A stretch of 64,000 nucleotides of DNA from Stenotrophomonas sp. VV52 (GTDB lineage Bacteria; Pseudomonadota; Gammaproteobacteria; Xanthomonadales; Xanthomonadaceae). Within the stretch, counting starts at the first letter, position 1. Every line of letters starts with the position of its first letter. The notes beneath the pieces are model-generated. The model did not search any database and was not told the origin of the DNA. It saw only the letters and a list, made by a program, of their open reading frames with translations. This document shows positions 45,861 through 53,845 of this stretch, piece by piece. A program made the position numbers and the translations under genes. The stretch lies in assembly GCF_002893095.1 (NCBI RefSeq), contig NZ_PKQQ01000002.1, positions 124,001 through 188,000 of the forward strand. Direction: 5' to 3'.

Positions 45861-46364
45861 ATGTCCCCACGCCACCTCCTCCTGCTAGCCCTGCTGCCCA
45901 CCGTCGCCGCCACCGCCGCAGAAACCCCCGAGCTCCAACGTCCCACCGGCGCCGCGCAAGCGGTGAACGCCGTCCACACCCTGCGCCAGATCCCCGAAGC
46001 CTGCGCCCGCCTGGAGGGCGCCTTCACTGGCGACGCGGCGAATCCGTACAAATTCGCCGTGGTCCGCACCAGCGAGCAGTGCCAGGCCCGCGCCCGCTTC
46101 GTCGACTACGCCAAGGCACAGCCCAGCGAAGCCAAGGGCTGGAAGCTCAATGACGTGATCCGCGTACCGAGCGCGGCCTGCCCGGCGCAGCAGGCGGTGG
46201 TGCGCGTCTGGCGTCTGCCGGTAGACCAGAAGACCGAACTTGACGGCCAAGGCCAGTCGCGGATCTACCTGGAAGAAGCAAAGAAGCAGGCTGCGGCCGG
46301 CAAGATCGCGCAGATCCCGATGTTCGCCGCGCAGATGACGATGGAAGGAAACGCCTGCCGGTAA
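45861..46364 (+). CDS. Small exported protein of unknown function
   Basis: The 167-aa protein has a signal peptide (MSPRHLLLLALLPTVAATAA, cut before ETPEL). Mature features are AVNAVHTLRQIPEACARLEG, a conserved-looking YKFAVVRTSEQCQARARFVD, and VIRVPSAACPAQQAVVRVWR; four to five cysteines suggest disulfides. No domain is recognised. It is divergent from hppA and is followed after 8 bases by a terminator that also serves the next, convergent gene. Codon use matches the surroundings. Confidence 0.72.
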   Translation: MSPRHLLLLALLPTVAATAAETPELQRPTGAAQAVNAVHTLRQIPEACARLEGAFTGDAANPYKFAVVRTSEQCQARARFVDYAKAQPSEAKGWKLNDVIRVPSAACPAQQAVVRVWRLPVDQKTELDGQGQSRIYLEEAKKQAAAGKIAQIPMFAAQMTMEGNACR

Positions 46365-46372
46365 CCGGCATG

Positions 46373-46401
46373 AAAAAACCCGGGCGGCGGGGCCGTCCGG
46401 G
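46373..46401. terminator. Terminator between two convergent secreted-protein genes
   Basis: The stem AACCCGG.../...CCGGGTT encloses a GC-rich centre and is flanked by AAAAAA on the left. The minus-strand reading therefore gives a T run after the hairpin; the plus-strand reading is weaker. Confidence 0.7.
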
Positions 46402-46432
46402 TTCTGGTATCACGATCGCGCGAACCGCAGGC

Positions 46433-47233
46433 TCAGTTGCCCTTGCAATCCCGCAACCACATCACGCGGTTGTTCTGATCGTAGTGATCGATCACACCCT
46501 TGAGCGTGACGTTTTCCTTCGGGCGCAGCGCCATGGCATATGCGGTCTGGCTCGGCGCGAAGCGGCAGGAGATGGCGACGCTGTCGAAATCGATGCCGCC
46601 GCTGGGATTGCCGCCGACATCGAACCCGGTGTTGTAGCCGTTGCCGTCCTTGAACACGGTGATCACGCGACCGGTGATCGCGTATTCCTTGCCCTGGTAA
46701 CGTGCTTCCATCGCGCCGGGGTTGTCCTTGTGCTGCGAGCGCAGGCGCGAACCGAATTCACGGGCGGTGGTGTTCACCACCGACGCCTTCGGGGTAGCCG
46801 CAGCCAGCTGCTCGCCGGCCTTGCCCGGCTTGACCTGGGTCAGCAGGTCGCACATGGCTTTCTTGATGCCGTCGGCGCTGGCGAAGGCGCCGGGGTTGAC
46901 CTTCAACAACAGGCCCACGGTGCCGGTGCCGCCCTCGCTGGTCGCACTGACGATCAGCGGCAGGTTCTTGTGCATGCCGGTCTGCGGTTCTTCGATCAGC
47001 ATTGCGCCGTTCTCGGCGTCTTCGCTGATCACGTCCATGTTGGCGTTCTTGGCGATCACGCGCATCTGGCCAATGGCGTTCGGCACGGTCAGGCCGGGGT
47101 GGCTGACCGAGGCGGTGAAGTTGGTGCCTTTCAGCGGGTTGCCCTTCTTGAGGAAGGAGCTTTCGCAGGAGTCGGCAAACGCCGGGGCGGCCGCAGCGAG
47201 CAGCAGCACGGCAAACAGGGGTGTGCACTTCAT
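46433..47233 (-). CDS. Exported protein with OB-fold (tRNA_anti-like) C-terminal domain
   Basis: The 266-aa protein has a signal peptide (MKCTPLFAVLLLAAAAPAFA, cut before DSCESSF). The first half reads MRVIAKNANMDVISEDAENG, LIEEPQTGMHKNLPLIVSAT and resembles small secreted unknowns. The second half (about residues 165-266) has ARYQGKEYAITGRVITVFKD, VAISCRFAPSQTAYAMALRP and ENVTLKGVIDHYDQNNRVMW, a strand order like the OB-fold tRNA_anti-like domain found in many periplasmic lipoproteins. A GGACAG site precedes ATG 47233. Its role is unknown; the 274-base gap upstream holds SMAG copies. Confidence 0.72.
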   Translation of the reverse strand: MKCTPLFAVLLLAAAAPAFADSCESSFLKKGNPLKGTNFTASVSHPGLTVPNAIGQMRVIAKNANMDVISEDAENGAMLIEEPQTGMHKNLPLIVSATSEGGTGTVGLLLKVNPGAFASADGIKKAMCDLLTQVKPGKAGEQLAAATPKASVVNTTAREFGSRLRSQHKDNPGAMEARYQGKEYAITGRVITVFKDGNGYNTGFDVGGNPSGGIDFDSVAISCRFAPSQTAYAMALRPKENVTLKGVIDHYDQNNRVMWLRDCKGN

Positions 47234-47418
47234 GTCGGGTACTGTCCTTGTCATCGTCCGCAGGGCGCGGAGGGTGGGTCGCGGTTGCGAACGCCGACGT
47301 GTCCTGCCGGCGTTGGGGGATTGTAGGGGGCGGTGGAGGGTGTCGCAAACGGCGGCTTCGGTTGGGTGTACACGCGGAAGCATGGCCGCAACCGATGACA
47401 GACACGGCTCCGGACGCT

Positions 47419-47495
47419 TGAGCCGCGCTCTGCGCGGTGTCCGGCCAACGGCCGGACCTACGAATTCTCCCGAACGGCCGTAGATCCGGACACGT
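47419..47495. repeat. SMAG/REP-type cluster
   Basis: Three related units: an imperfect GAGCCGCGCTCTGCGCGG (47420-47437), an inverted GTCCGGCCAACGGCCGGAC ending CTACG (to 47462), and a truncated GTAGATCCGGACACG (about 47480-47494). They lie just after the pfp stop, between it and the secreted-protein gene. Confidence 0.65.
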
Positions 47496-47507
47496 CAGCA
47501 GGATTCT

Positions 47508-48764
47508 TCACGCCTCGAAGGGTGGCAATTTCTTTTTGACTGCCACGTTCTTCAGCGTTACGTACTTCGGCAAACCATCGGCGCCGTACGGCAACGGGGC
47601 TTCACCTTTGATCAGCGGCGACAGGTAGGCCCTGGCCTTGTCGGTGATCCCGAAGCCGTCGCGGCGGATGAAGCCGGCCGGCATCTTCTTCTCGTGGTTG
47701 GCCACCTTGTGCAGCGGTGCCGGCTCGATCTTCCAGCGGTAGGGCGCGTCGCTGCTGCGCACGATCACCGGCATCACCGCATTCTGGCCCTTCAGCGCGT
47801 ACTGCACCGCGGCCTTGCCCACCGCCTGCGCCTGCTCCCAGTCGGTCTTCGAGGCAATGTGCCGCGCCGAGCGCTGCAGGTAGTCGGGGAGGGTCCAGTG
47901 CACCTTGTAGCCCAGCGCGTCCTTGACCCGTGCGGCCAGCTGCGAGGCCACGCCGCCCAGCTGGGTGTGCCCGAACGAATCCTTGCCGCCACCGGCGTCG
48001 GCCACGAAGCGGCCATCGGCGGTCTGGATGCCTTCCGACGCCACCACCACGCAGTGGCCCACGCGCTCGACCACCTGCTTGACCTTGGCCAGGAACGCAG
48101 CCTCGTCGTAGGCGCGCTCGGGCAGCAGGATGATGTGCGGCGCCTCATCGGGCCCGTTGCCGGCCAGACCGGCCGCCGCAGCCAGCCAGCCGGCGTGCCG
48201 GCCCATGGCCTCGTACACGAACACCTTGGTCGAGGTTTCGGCCATCGCCGCCACGTCCAGTGCCGCCTCGCGCACCGACACCGCCGTGTACTTGGCCGCC
48301 GAGCCGAAGCCGGGGCAGGTGTCGGTCACCGCCAGGTCGTTGTCGATGGTCTTGGGCACGCCGATGCAGGTCAGGTCGTAATCGAACGCCTTGGCCAGCT
48401 GCGACACCTTCCAGGCGGTGTCGGCCGAATCGTTGCCGCCGTTGTAGAGGAACCAGCGCACGTCATGGGCCCGCAGCACCGCCAGCAGGCGCTCGTAGCG
48501 GGCGCGGTCGGCCTCCAGCGACTTGAGCTTGTAGCGGCACGAGCCGAACGCCCCGCCCGGGGTGTGGGCCAGTGCCGCAATGGCCGCCGCGGACTCCTTC
48601 GAGGTGTCGATCAGCTCCTCGCGCAGCGCCCCCAGGATGCCGTTGCGGGCAGCCAAGACCTTGATTCCCTTGGCCCTGGCGGTACTGATCACGGCCGAAG
48701 CGGTGGCATTGATGACGGCGGTGACGCCGCCTGACTGGGCGTACAGCAGGGTACCTTTGGACAT
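47508..48764 (-). CDS. pfp: 6-phosphofructokinase, pyrophosphate-dependent type
   Basis: The enzyme phosphorylates fructose 6-phosphate, reversibly when PPi is the donor. It is 418 aa. Motifs are LLYAQSGGVTAVINATASAV, the donor site FLYNGGNDSADTAWKV, and GVPKTIDNDLAVTDTCPGFG. The Lys in PKTIDND (Gly in ATP enzymes) is the classical mark of PPi specificity; GGND in place of GGDD is a variant of the other determinant. Xanthomonas has a characterised PPi-dependent enzyme of this family (recalled). It is divergent from adk. With hppA and ppa close by, the cell appears to manage PPi as an energy currency. Confidence 0.92.
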   Translation of the reverse strand: MSKGTLLYAQSGGVTAVINATASAVISTARAKGIKVLAARNGILGALREELIDTSKESAAAIAALAHTPGGAFGSCRYKLKSLEADRARYERLLAVLRAHDVRWFLYNGGNDSADTAWKVSQLAKAFDYDLTCIGVPKTIDNDLAVTDTCPGFGSAAKYTAVSVREAALDVAAMAETSTKVFVYEAMGRHAGWLAAAAGLAGNGPDEAPHIILLPERAYDEAAFLAKVKQVVERVGHCVVVASEGIQTADGRFVADAGGGKDSFGHTQLGGVASQLAARVKDALGYKVHWTLPDYLQRSARHIASKTDWEQAQAVGKAAVQYALKGQNAVMPVIVRSSDAPYRWKIEPAPLHKVANHEKKMPAGFIRRDGFGITDKARAYLSPLIKGEAPLPYGADGLPKYVTLKNVAVKKKLPPFEA

Positions 48765-48905
48765 GGTCGGACCTTGGTCGGGGGGAAGGACATTGCAGGG
48801 ACATTACCGGTATGAGGTAAAGTGCGTATATTGCGGTGCAGCGTGATTGTGGACAATCCCGGGGCGCGCGCCCTTCCGTTTTTTTACCAAGTTGGAGTCA
48901 GGTTG

Positions 48906-49469
48906 ATGCGATTGGTTCTGTTGGGACCGCCCGGTTCGGGCAAGGGGACACAGGCGACGCGCCTGAAGGAACACCTGGGCATCGCCCACATTTCCACCGG
49001 CGACCTGCTGCGCGCCGAAGTGGCCGCCGGCACCGAGCTGGGCAAGCAGGCCAAGGCGGTGATGGATGCCGGCAACCTGGTGTCCGACGACATCCTGCTG
49101 GGCATGCTCGAATCGCGCCTGGGCCAGCCGGACGTGGCCAAGGGCTTCATCCTCGACGGTTACCCGCGCAATGTGGCCCAGGCCAACGCGCTGGATGGCC
49201 TGCTGGCCAAGATCGGCCAGCCGCTGGATGCGGTGGTGCAGCTGGACGTGGCCAGCGATCTGCTGGTGCAGCGCATTGCCGGCCGTGCGGCCGAGCAGGG
49301 CCGTGCCGATGACAATCCGGACTCGGTGCGCCAGCGCCTGCAGGTCTATACCGACCAGACCGCGCCGGTGGTGGACTTCTATGCAGGTCGCGGCACCCTG
49401 GCGCGCGTGGATGGCGTGGGCGAGCTGGACGAAGTGGAAAGCCGCATCCACGCAGCCATCAAGGGCTGA
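48906..49469 (+). CDS. adk: Adenylate kinase, short form
   Basis: Adk interconverts ATP+AMP and 2 ADP. It is 187 aa from ATG 48906. The P-loop is LLGPPGSGKGTQATRL; AMP-site blocks are ISTGDLLRAEV and GFILDGYPRNVAQANAL; the lid is reduced (RAAEQGRADDNPDSVRQRL), without the Zn-finger-like extension of long forms. Length equals other xanthomonad Adk proteins. Earlier in-frame starts add only unconserved residues. It is divergent from pfp, with a 141-base shared promoter region. Confidence 0.96.
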   Translation: MRLVLLGPPGSGKGTQATRLKEHLGIAHISTGDLLRAEVAAGTELGKQAKAVMDAGNLVSDDILLGMLESRLGQPDVAKGFILDGYPRNVAQANALDGLLAKIGQPLDAVVQLDVASDLLVQRIAGRAAEQGRADDNPDSVRQRLQVYTDQTAPVVDFYAGRGTLARVDGVGELDEVESRIHAAIKG

Positions 49470-49623
49470 ACAACCTACACGCGCACGCCCGGTCCTATCG
49501 GAACCGGGCGTGCGGTGTAGAACGCCAGCGATCAGGCCTGCTCAGAGCCTCACAATATGAGCCCCCCTTGGGACGGCCTCTTGGGGAGTAGGACCATCGG
49601 GAGTACTGCGGCTGGCGCGATGA

Positions 49624-49643
49624 ATTGTGTCCGTATTCACAAT
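49624..49643. promoter_or_regulatory. Perfect inverted repeat in the adk-mpl gap
   Basis: ATTGTG (49624-49629) and CACAAT (49638-49643) are exact inverted arms with an 8-base spacer, in an AT-richer patch about 90 bases before mpl. It could be an operator or chance. The rest of the 260-base gap (49470-49729) shows only a GC stem (about 49481-49516) after adk, lacking a U-run. Confidence 0.3.
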
Positions 49644-49729
49644 ACGTCGCTATCAGGGATTCCCCTACAGCACGCTACGGCATGCGTTGCGCCTCCCCTT
49701 CATGGTTGGCTTTGGGCGACAATCGTCCG

Positions 49730-51094
49730 ATGAGCACGATCCACATTCTTGGTATTGCCGGCACCTTCATGGGCGGCGTGGCCGCGCTGGCGCGGGAACT
49801 GGGCCATACGGTCCGTGGCAGCGACCAGGCGATCTATCCGCCGATGTCCACCCAGCTCGAACAGCTGGGCATCGCCCTCGACCCGGGCTATCGCAGCGAC
49901 AGCGTCTCCAGCGACTGCGACGAGGTCGTGGTCGGCAATGCGCTGTCGCGCGGCAATCCCGCGGTCGAAGCCGTCCTCGACGCCGGGCAGCGCTACATTT
50001 CCGGCGCGCAGTGGCTGTCCGAGCAGGTGCTGCCGGGCCGCGACACCCTGGCCGTGGCCGGCACCCACGGCAAGACCACCACCACCACCATCCTGACCTG
50101 GCTGCTGCAGGCGGCCGGCCGCGAGCCGGGCTTCCTGATCGGCGGCGTGGCCGAAGACTTCGGCGTCTCCGCGCGGGTCGGGCAGGGCCGCGAGTTCGTG
50201 GTCGAAGCGGACGAGTACGACACCGCGTTTTTCGACAAGCGCAGCAAGTTCGTGCACTACCGCCCGCTCGTGGCCATCCTCAACAACCTCGAGTACGACC
50301 ACGCCGACATCTTCCCGGACGTGGCCGCGATCCAGCGCCAGTTCCACCACTTGGTGCGCACCGTGCCCGCGCGCGGGCGGTTGATCGTCAACGGCGAGGA
50401 CGCCTACCTGGCTGAAGTGCTGGCGATGGGCTGCTGGACCCCGGTGGAACGCTTCGGCTTCGACCCCGGCCTGGAATGGCATGCCGAGCTGGTCAACGCC
50501 GATGGCAGCGCCTTCATCGTGCACCACCGTGGCGTGGCGCTGGGCGAAGTGCGCTGGTCGCTGCTCGGCCGCCACAACGTGCTCAATGGCCTGGCGGCAC
50601 TGGCGGCCGCGCATGCGGTCGGCGTTGCGCCGGCCACGGTGATTCCCGCGCTGGCGAACTTCCGCAGCGTCAAGCGGCGCATGGAAGTGATCGGCGACGC
50701 GGACGGCATTACCGTCTATGACGATTTCGCCCATCACCCCACCGCCATCCACACCACGCTGGAAGGGTTGCGCGCCAAGGTGGGCGCTCGCCGCATCGTG
50801 GTCGCGATGGAGCCGCGCAGCAATTCGATGCGGCTCGGCGCGCATGCCGAGGCACTGGCACCGTCGCTGGCGCTGGCCGACGCGGTGGTGTTCCTGCACC
50901 GTCCGGAACTGGCCTGGGACGCCGCCAGCGTGATCGCCGCCGTGCGCGGCCAGGCGCATGCCGTGCCCGACACCGATGCGTTGCTGGCCCAGCTGGGTGA
51001 CATCGTGCAGCCCGGCGACCACGTGGTGTTCATGTCCAACGGGGGCTTCGACGGCGCGCCGCGCCGGTTCCTGACCCAGTTGCAGGCGCGGTGA
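49730..51094 (+). CDS. mpl: UDP-N-acetylmuramate:L-alanyl-gamma-D-glutamyl-meso-DAP ligase
   Basis: Mpl reattaches recycled murein tripeptide to UDP-MurNAc in the cytoplasm. It is 454 aa from ATG 49730 (MSTIHILGIAGTFMGGVAAL, the typical Mpl opening). Further marks are VVVGNALSRGNPAVEAVLD, the Mur ligase P-loop LAVAGTHGKTTTTTILTWLL, EADEYDTAFFDKRSKFVHYR (Mpl-specific, with catalytic Glu/Lys), ILNNLEYDHADIFPD and YDDFAHHPTAIHTTLEGLR. It ends 7 bases before the next gene, which is probably co-transcribed. Confidence 0.96.
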   Translation: MSTIHILGIAGTFMGGVAALARELGHTVRGSDQAIYPPMSTQLEQLGIALDPGYRSDSVSSDCDEVVVGNALSRGNPAVEAVLDAGQRYISGAQWLSEQVLPGRDTLAVAGTHGKTTTTTILTWLLQAAGREPGFLIGGVAEDFGVSARVGQGREFVVEADEYDTAFFDKRSKFVHYRPLVAILNNLEYDHADIFPDVAAIQRQFHHLVRTVPARGRLIVNGEDAYLAEVLAMGCWTPVERFGFDPGLEWHAELVNADGSAFIVHHRGVALGEVRWSLLGRHNVLNGLAALAAAHAVGVAPATVIPALANFRSVKRRMEVIGDADGITVYDDFAHHPTAIHTTLEGLRAKVGARRIVVAMEPRSNSMRLGAHAEALAPSLALADAVVFLHRPELAWDAASVIAAVRGQAHAVPDTDALLAQLGDIVQPGDHVVFMSNGGFDGAPRRFLTQLQAR

Positions 51095-51101
51095 GCGCTG
51101 C

Positions 51102-51710
51102 ATGACCGACACCACGACCTTGCCGTTGTTCCCGCTGCATTCGGCGCTGCTGCCGGGTGCAGCGCTGGGCCTGCGCGTATTCGAGCGCCGCTACCTGGAC
51201 ATGCTGCGCGAATGCAGCCGCAACGACACCCCGTTCGGGATCTGCCTGATCCTCGAAGGCGAGGAGGTCGGCGCCCCGGCCACCCCGGCCGCGCATGGCG
51301 TGGAAGCACGCATCGAAGACTTCGACATGGGCGCCGACGGCGTCCTGGTGCTGCGCCTGCGCGGCCACCGGCGTTTCCACGCGCGCCCGCCGCGGATCCG
51401 CGACAACGGCCTGATCGTGGCCGAGGTCGAATGGAGCGCGCCTGATCCGGACGACGAACTGCGCCCGGAACACGCGCTGCTTTCCACCGTGCTGGCCCAC
51501 ATCATCGAACAGGCCGGCAGCGCGTTCGAGCCGAGCCATCCGGCCCTGCTGGATCAGTCGGCCTGGGTCGGCTGGCGGCTGGCCGAACTGATGCCGCTGG
51601 AAGAAGCCCAGCGCCTGCAACTGCTGCAGATGGACGACCCGCACCAGCGCCTGGACGCGCTGCTGCGCTGGATGCCGCCCAACGCCACCGTGATCGACGA
51701 AAACTGGTAG
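51102..51710 (+). CDS. Lon protease N-terminal domain protein (stand-alone)
   Basis: The 202-aa protein consists of the LON substrate-binding domain alone: LPLFPLHSALLPGAALGLRV, FERRYLDMLRECSRNDTPFG, ICLILEGEEVGAP, EARIEDFDMGADGVLVLRLR and RRFHARPPRI. ATPase and protease domains are absent, as normal for this family. A helical C-terminus has LLDQSAWVGWRLAELMPLEE. Function is unknown, though it may be an adaptor in protein quality control. It starts 7 bases after mpl. Confidence 0.9.
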   Translation: MTDTTTLPLFPLHSALLPGAALGLRVFERRYLDMLRECSRNDTPFGICLILEGEEVGAPATPAAHGVEARIEDFDMGADGVLVLRLRGHRRFHARPPRIRDNGLIVAEVEWSAPDPDDELRPEHALLSTVLAHIIEQAGSAFEPSHPALLDQSAWVGWRLAELMPLEEAQRLQLLQMDDPHQRLDALLRWMPPNATVIDENW

Positions 51711-51759
51711 GTGTAAATCACGGCGGTCGCTTCAGACACAGCACTCCGCCGTGATTCCT

Positions 51760-53751
51760 TCAATACGTCCTGACCCGCAGCACCGGCATGCCCGTATCCG
51801 GATGGTTGCCTACGTCCTGCGGCAGCCCTTCCAGCGCTTCACGCACCGCCGTCAGCGACGGGTCGATGCCGCGCATCGGCCGCCACATCCCGATCAGCTT
51901 GAAGTGCTGCTGGTAGTGAAGGGTCTGCGCGCTGCCCAGCCACAGCGGCTGGTCGCCCGGCTGCAGCTGCACCGGCGCCGGCCACAGGCGCAACGCGAAG
52001 ATCTCGTTGGGCGCGTTGCCCGGGCGCAGCATCAGCAGCGATTCCACCTGGGTGTCCAGCGTGGCCGGCAGCACCGGCACTTCGTCCTGGGTGGCGGACT
52101 TGTCCAGCATCAGCAGCGCCTGCTCCCAGCCGGCCTGCGGCTGCACGCGCCAGCCCTGGCTTTCCAGCCGCTCGCGCAGCGGTTCCAGCGGCCCGGCCAC
52201 CTGCACGTCCAGCGGCCAGCGCTGGTCGTCGTCGAACTCATTGCGGCGCGACGGCAGGCTGCGCCATTGGCCGCCCCACCATGCCTGTGCCACCAGCCTG
52301 GCGGGCGCCGGCTGGGCCGGTTCGAAGCGCTGCAGCTTCAGGTCGACGTTGCGCGGCGCGTACCACAGCGCGGCCACCGCGAAAGTGCCATAGAACAGCC
52401 ACGACACCGGCTTGACCCAGAACGAGCGGTTGAAGCGGCGACGGTAGGCAATGCCCAGCACCAGCAGCCAGAACGTGCCGAACAACATGCCGCCGATCAC
52501 GTCGCTCAGCCAGTGCGCGCCCAGGTACAGCCGCGCGAACCCGATCAGGCTGACGATGATGCCCGACAGCAGGTACGGCCACACCCGCGTGCGGCCGGGC
52601 AGCTCGCGTGCGATCAGCACCGCGAAGAAGCCGAAGGTGATGGTGGCCATGGTCACCGACACCGACGGGAAGCCGAAGCCGCTGCTCGCGTCCGGCGGTC
52701 GTACCACGTCCACCGTGGCGCCCAGCAGCCGGGTCAGGGCCAGGCCGAAGGCCAGTGCGGCCAGCCAATGCGCGGCGGCCATCCAGCGGCGGCGCCAGAT
52801 CAGGTAGCCCATGGTCAGCACGGTCGGCGGCAGCAGCACCTGCCAGGCGCCGAGCGAGGCCAGCGCGGCCATCGGGTAATCGGCCAGCGGGTTGCGCAGC
52901 GCCAGCATCGCCTGGTGCACGGCGAGGTCCAGGCTCAGCGGTTCGCCATGCGCGACCACCGCCATCAACAGCGCGAACCAGCCCCAGCCCAGCAACAGCA
53001 GCATCAGCGCCAGCATCGCCAGCGGCACCGACTCGCGCCGTTGTGGGTCGAACACGGAGACCGAATAGCGGCCCAGCGTGGGATGGCGCTGCGACCACTG
53101 CAGCAGGCTGGCCAGCCAGCTGTCCATGCGCGCGGCCGACCAGCGGTAGCCGTACAGCACGATCGCCCAGACCACGCCCATCACCACGCCGACCAGCGCC
53201 AGCACCAGCACCAGCCGCCCGGCCACCGCCGCGACCGCGTCGTAGGCTTCGCCCAGCACCCAGCCCGGCGCCAGGAACAGCACCGCCCAGGAAATGCTGG
53301 CGATGCCGCTGGCCTGCACGTAGCGCATCGCCGGCATGTTCATCATTCCGGCGATGGCCGGCACGAACGGGCGGATCGCGCCCACGTAGCGGGCCACCAG
53401 GATGCTCTTGAAGGCATTGCGGCGGAACATCGTTTCGCCACGGTCGAGCAGCTGCGGGTAACGGCTGAACGGCCACACCCCGCGCAGCCGGTCGCCCCAT
53501 CGCCGGCCTATCCAATAGCTGATGCCATCACCGGCGAAGGCGCCCAGCGCCGCGCACGCCACCGCGTACGGTCCGGAGATCTGGCCCAGACCAATGAAGA
53601 CGCCCACCGCGAACAGCAGCGGCAGGGCGGGCACGATGGCGCCCAGCACGATCACCGCATCGCAGAAGGCGATGAGGAAGATGACCGCGCCGGCGAGCAC
53701 CGGGTGAGCTGATATCCACGCAAGCGTGGCATCGATCCATGACGAGTCCAT
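51760..53751 (-). CDS. Fusion membrane protein: DedA/VTT + PAP2 phosphatase + LssY-like C-terminus
   Basis: The protein is 663 aa from ATG 53751. Residues 1-200 are a DedA/VTT domain: AVIVLGAIVPALPLLFAVGV, FAGDGISYWIGRRWGDRLRG, and FKSILVARYVGAIRPFVPAI (conserved Arg-Phe-Pro block). Residues about 240-440 are a PAP2 acid phosphatase: KXXX-type start at RLLGATVDVVRPPDASSG, GFGFPSVSVTMATITFG (Ser-Val in place of the SGH His), and LYLGAHWLSDVIGGMLFG (catalytic RX...H...D third motif). The last 170 residues are a periplasmic LssY-like domain. It suits lipid-carrier recycling or envelope phospholipid work. The altered PSGH motif (PSVS) is notable. Confidence 0.88.
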   Translation of the reverse strand: MDSSWIDATLAWISAHPVLAGAVIFLIAFCDAVIVLGAIVPALPLLFAVGVFIGLGQISGPYAVACAALGAFAGDGISYWIGRRWGDRLRGVWPFSRYPQLLDRGETMFRRNAFKSILVARYVGAIRPFVPAIAGMMNMPAMRYVQASGIASISWAVLFLAPGWVLGEAYDAVAAVAGRLVLVLALVGVVMGVVWAIVLYGYRWSAARMDSWLASLLQWSQRHPTLGRYSVSVFDPQRRESVPLAMLALMLLLLGWGWFALLMAVVAHGEPLSLDLAVHQAMLALRNPLADYPMAALASLGAWQVLLPPTVLTMGYLIWRRRWMAAAHWLAALAFGLALTRLLGATVDVVRPPDASSGFGFPSVSVTMATITFGFFAVLIARELPGRTRVWPYLLSGIIVSLIGFARLYLGAHWLSDVIGGMLFGTFWLLVLGIAYRRRFNRSFWVKPVSWLFYGTFAVAALWYAPRNVDLKLQRFEPAQPAPARLVAQAWWGGQWRSLPSRRNEFDDDQRWPLDVQVAGPLEPLRERLESQGWRVQPQAGWEQALLMLDKSATQDEVPVLPATLDTQVESLLMLRPGNAPNEIFALRLWPAPVQLQPGDQPLWLGSAQTLHYQQHFKLIGMWRPMRGIDPSLTAVREALEGLPQDVGNHPDTGMPVLRVRTY

Positions 53752-53845
53752 CGGTCGATTATAGAGGCGGCAACGTGACTGACTGCCCGACAGGGCCGCC
53801 CCGCGTTCGTCACGGGGCGGCAAAGAATGTGGTCCGCCGCCTAGA

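Noticed and set aside
49580-49602. Another CTTGGGG in the adk-mpl gap as a possible fourth ECF promoter
   Set aside because: The position where CGTCTT should lie reads GTACTG, and the downstream gene (mpl) has no haem link.
51751-53712. A 653-codon plus-strand frame opposite the DedA/PAP2 fusion
   Set aside because: Its translation is rich in His, Gln and Arg with no domains; the minus-strand gene has clear membrane domains.
53795-53821. GC-rich stem between divergent DedA and kinase-like genes as a terminator
   Set aside because: It lies between divergent starts, where no terminator is expected, and has no U-run.
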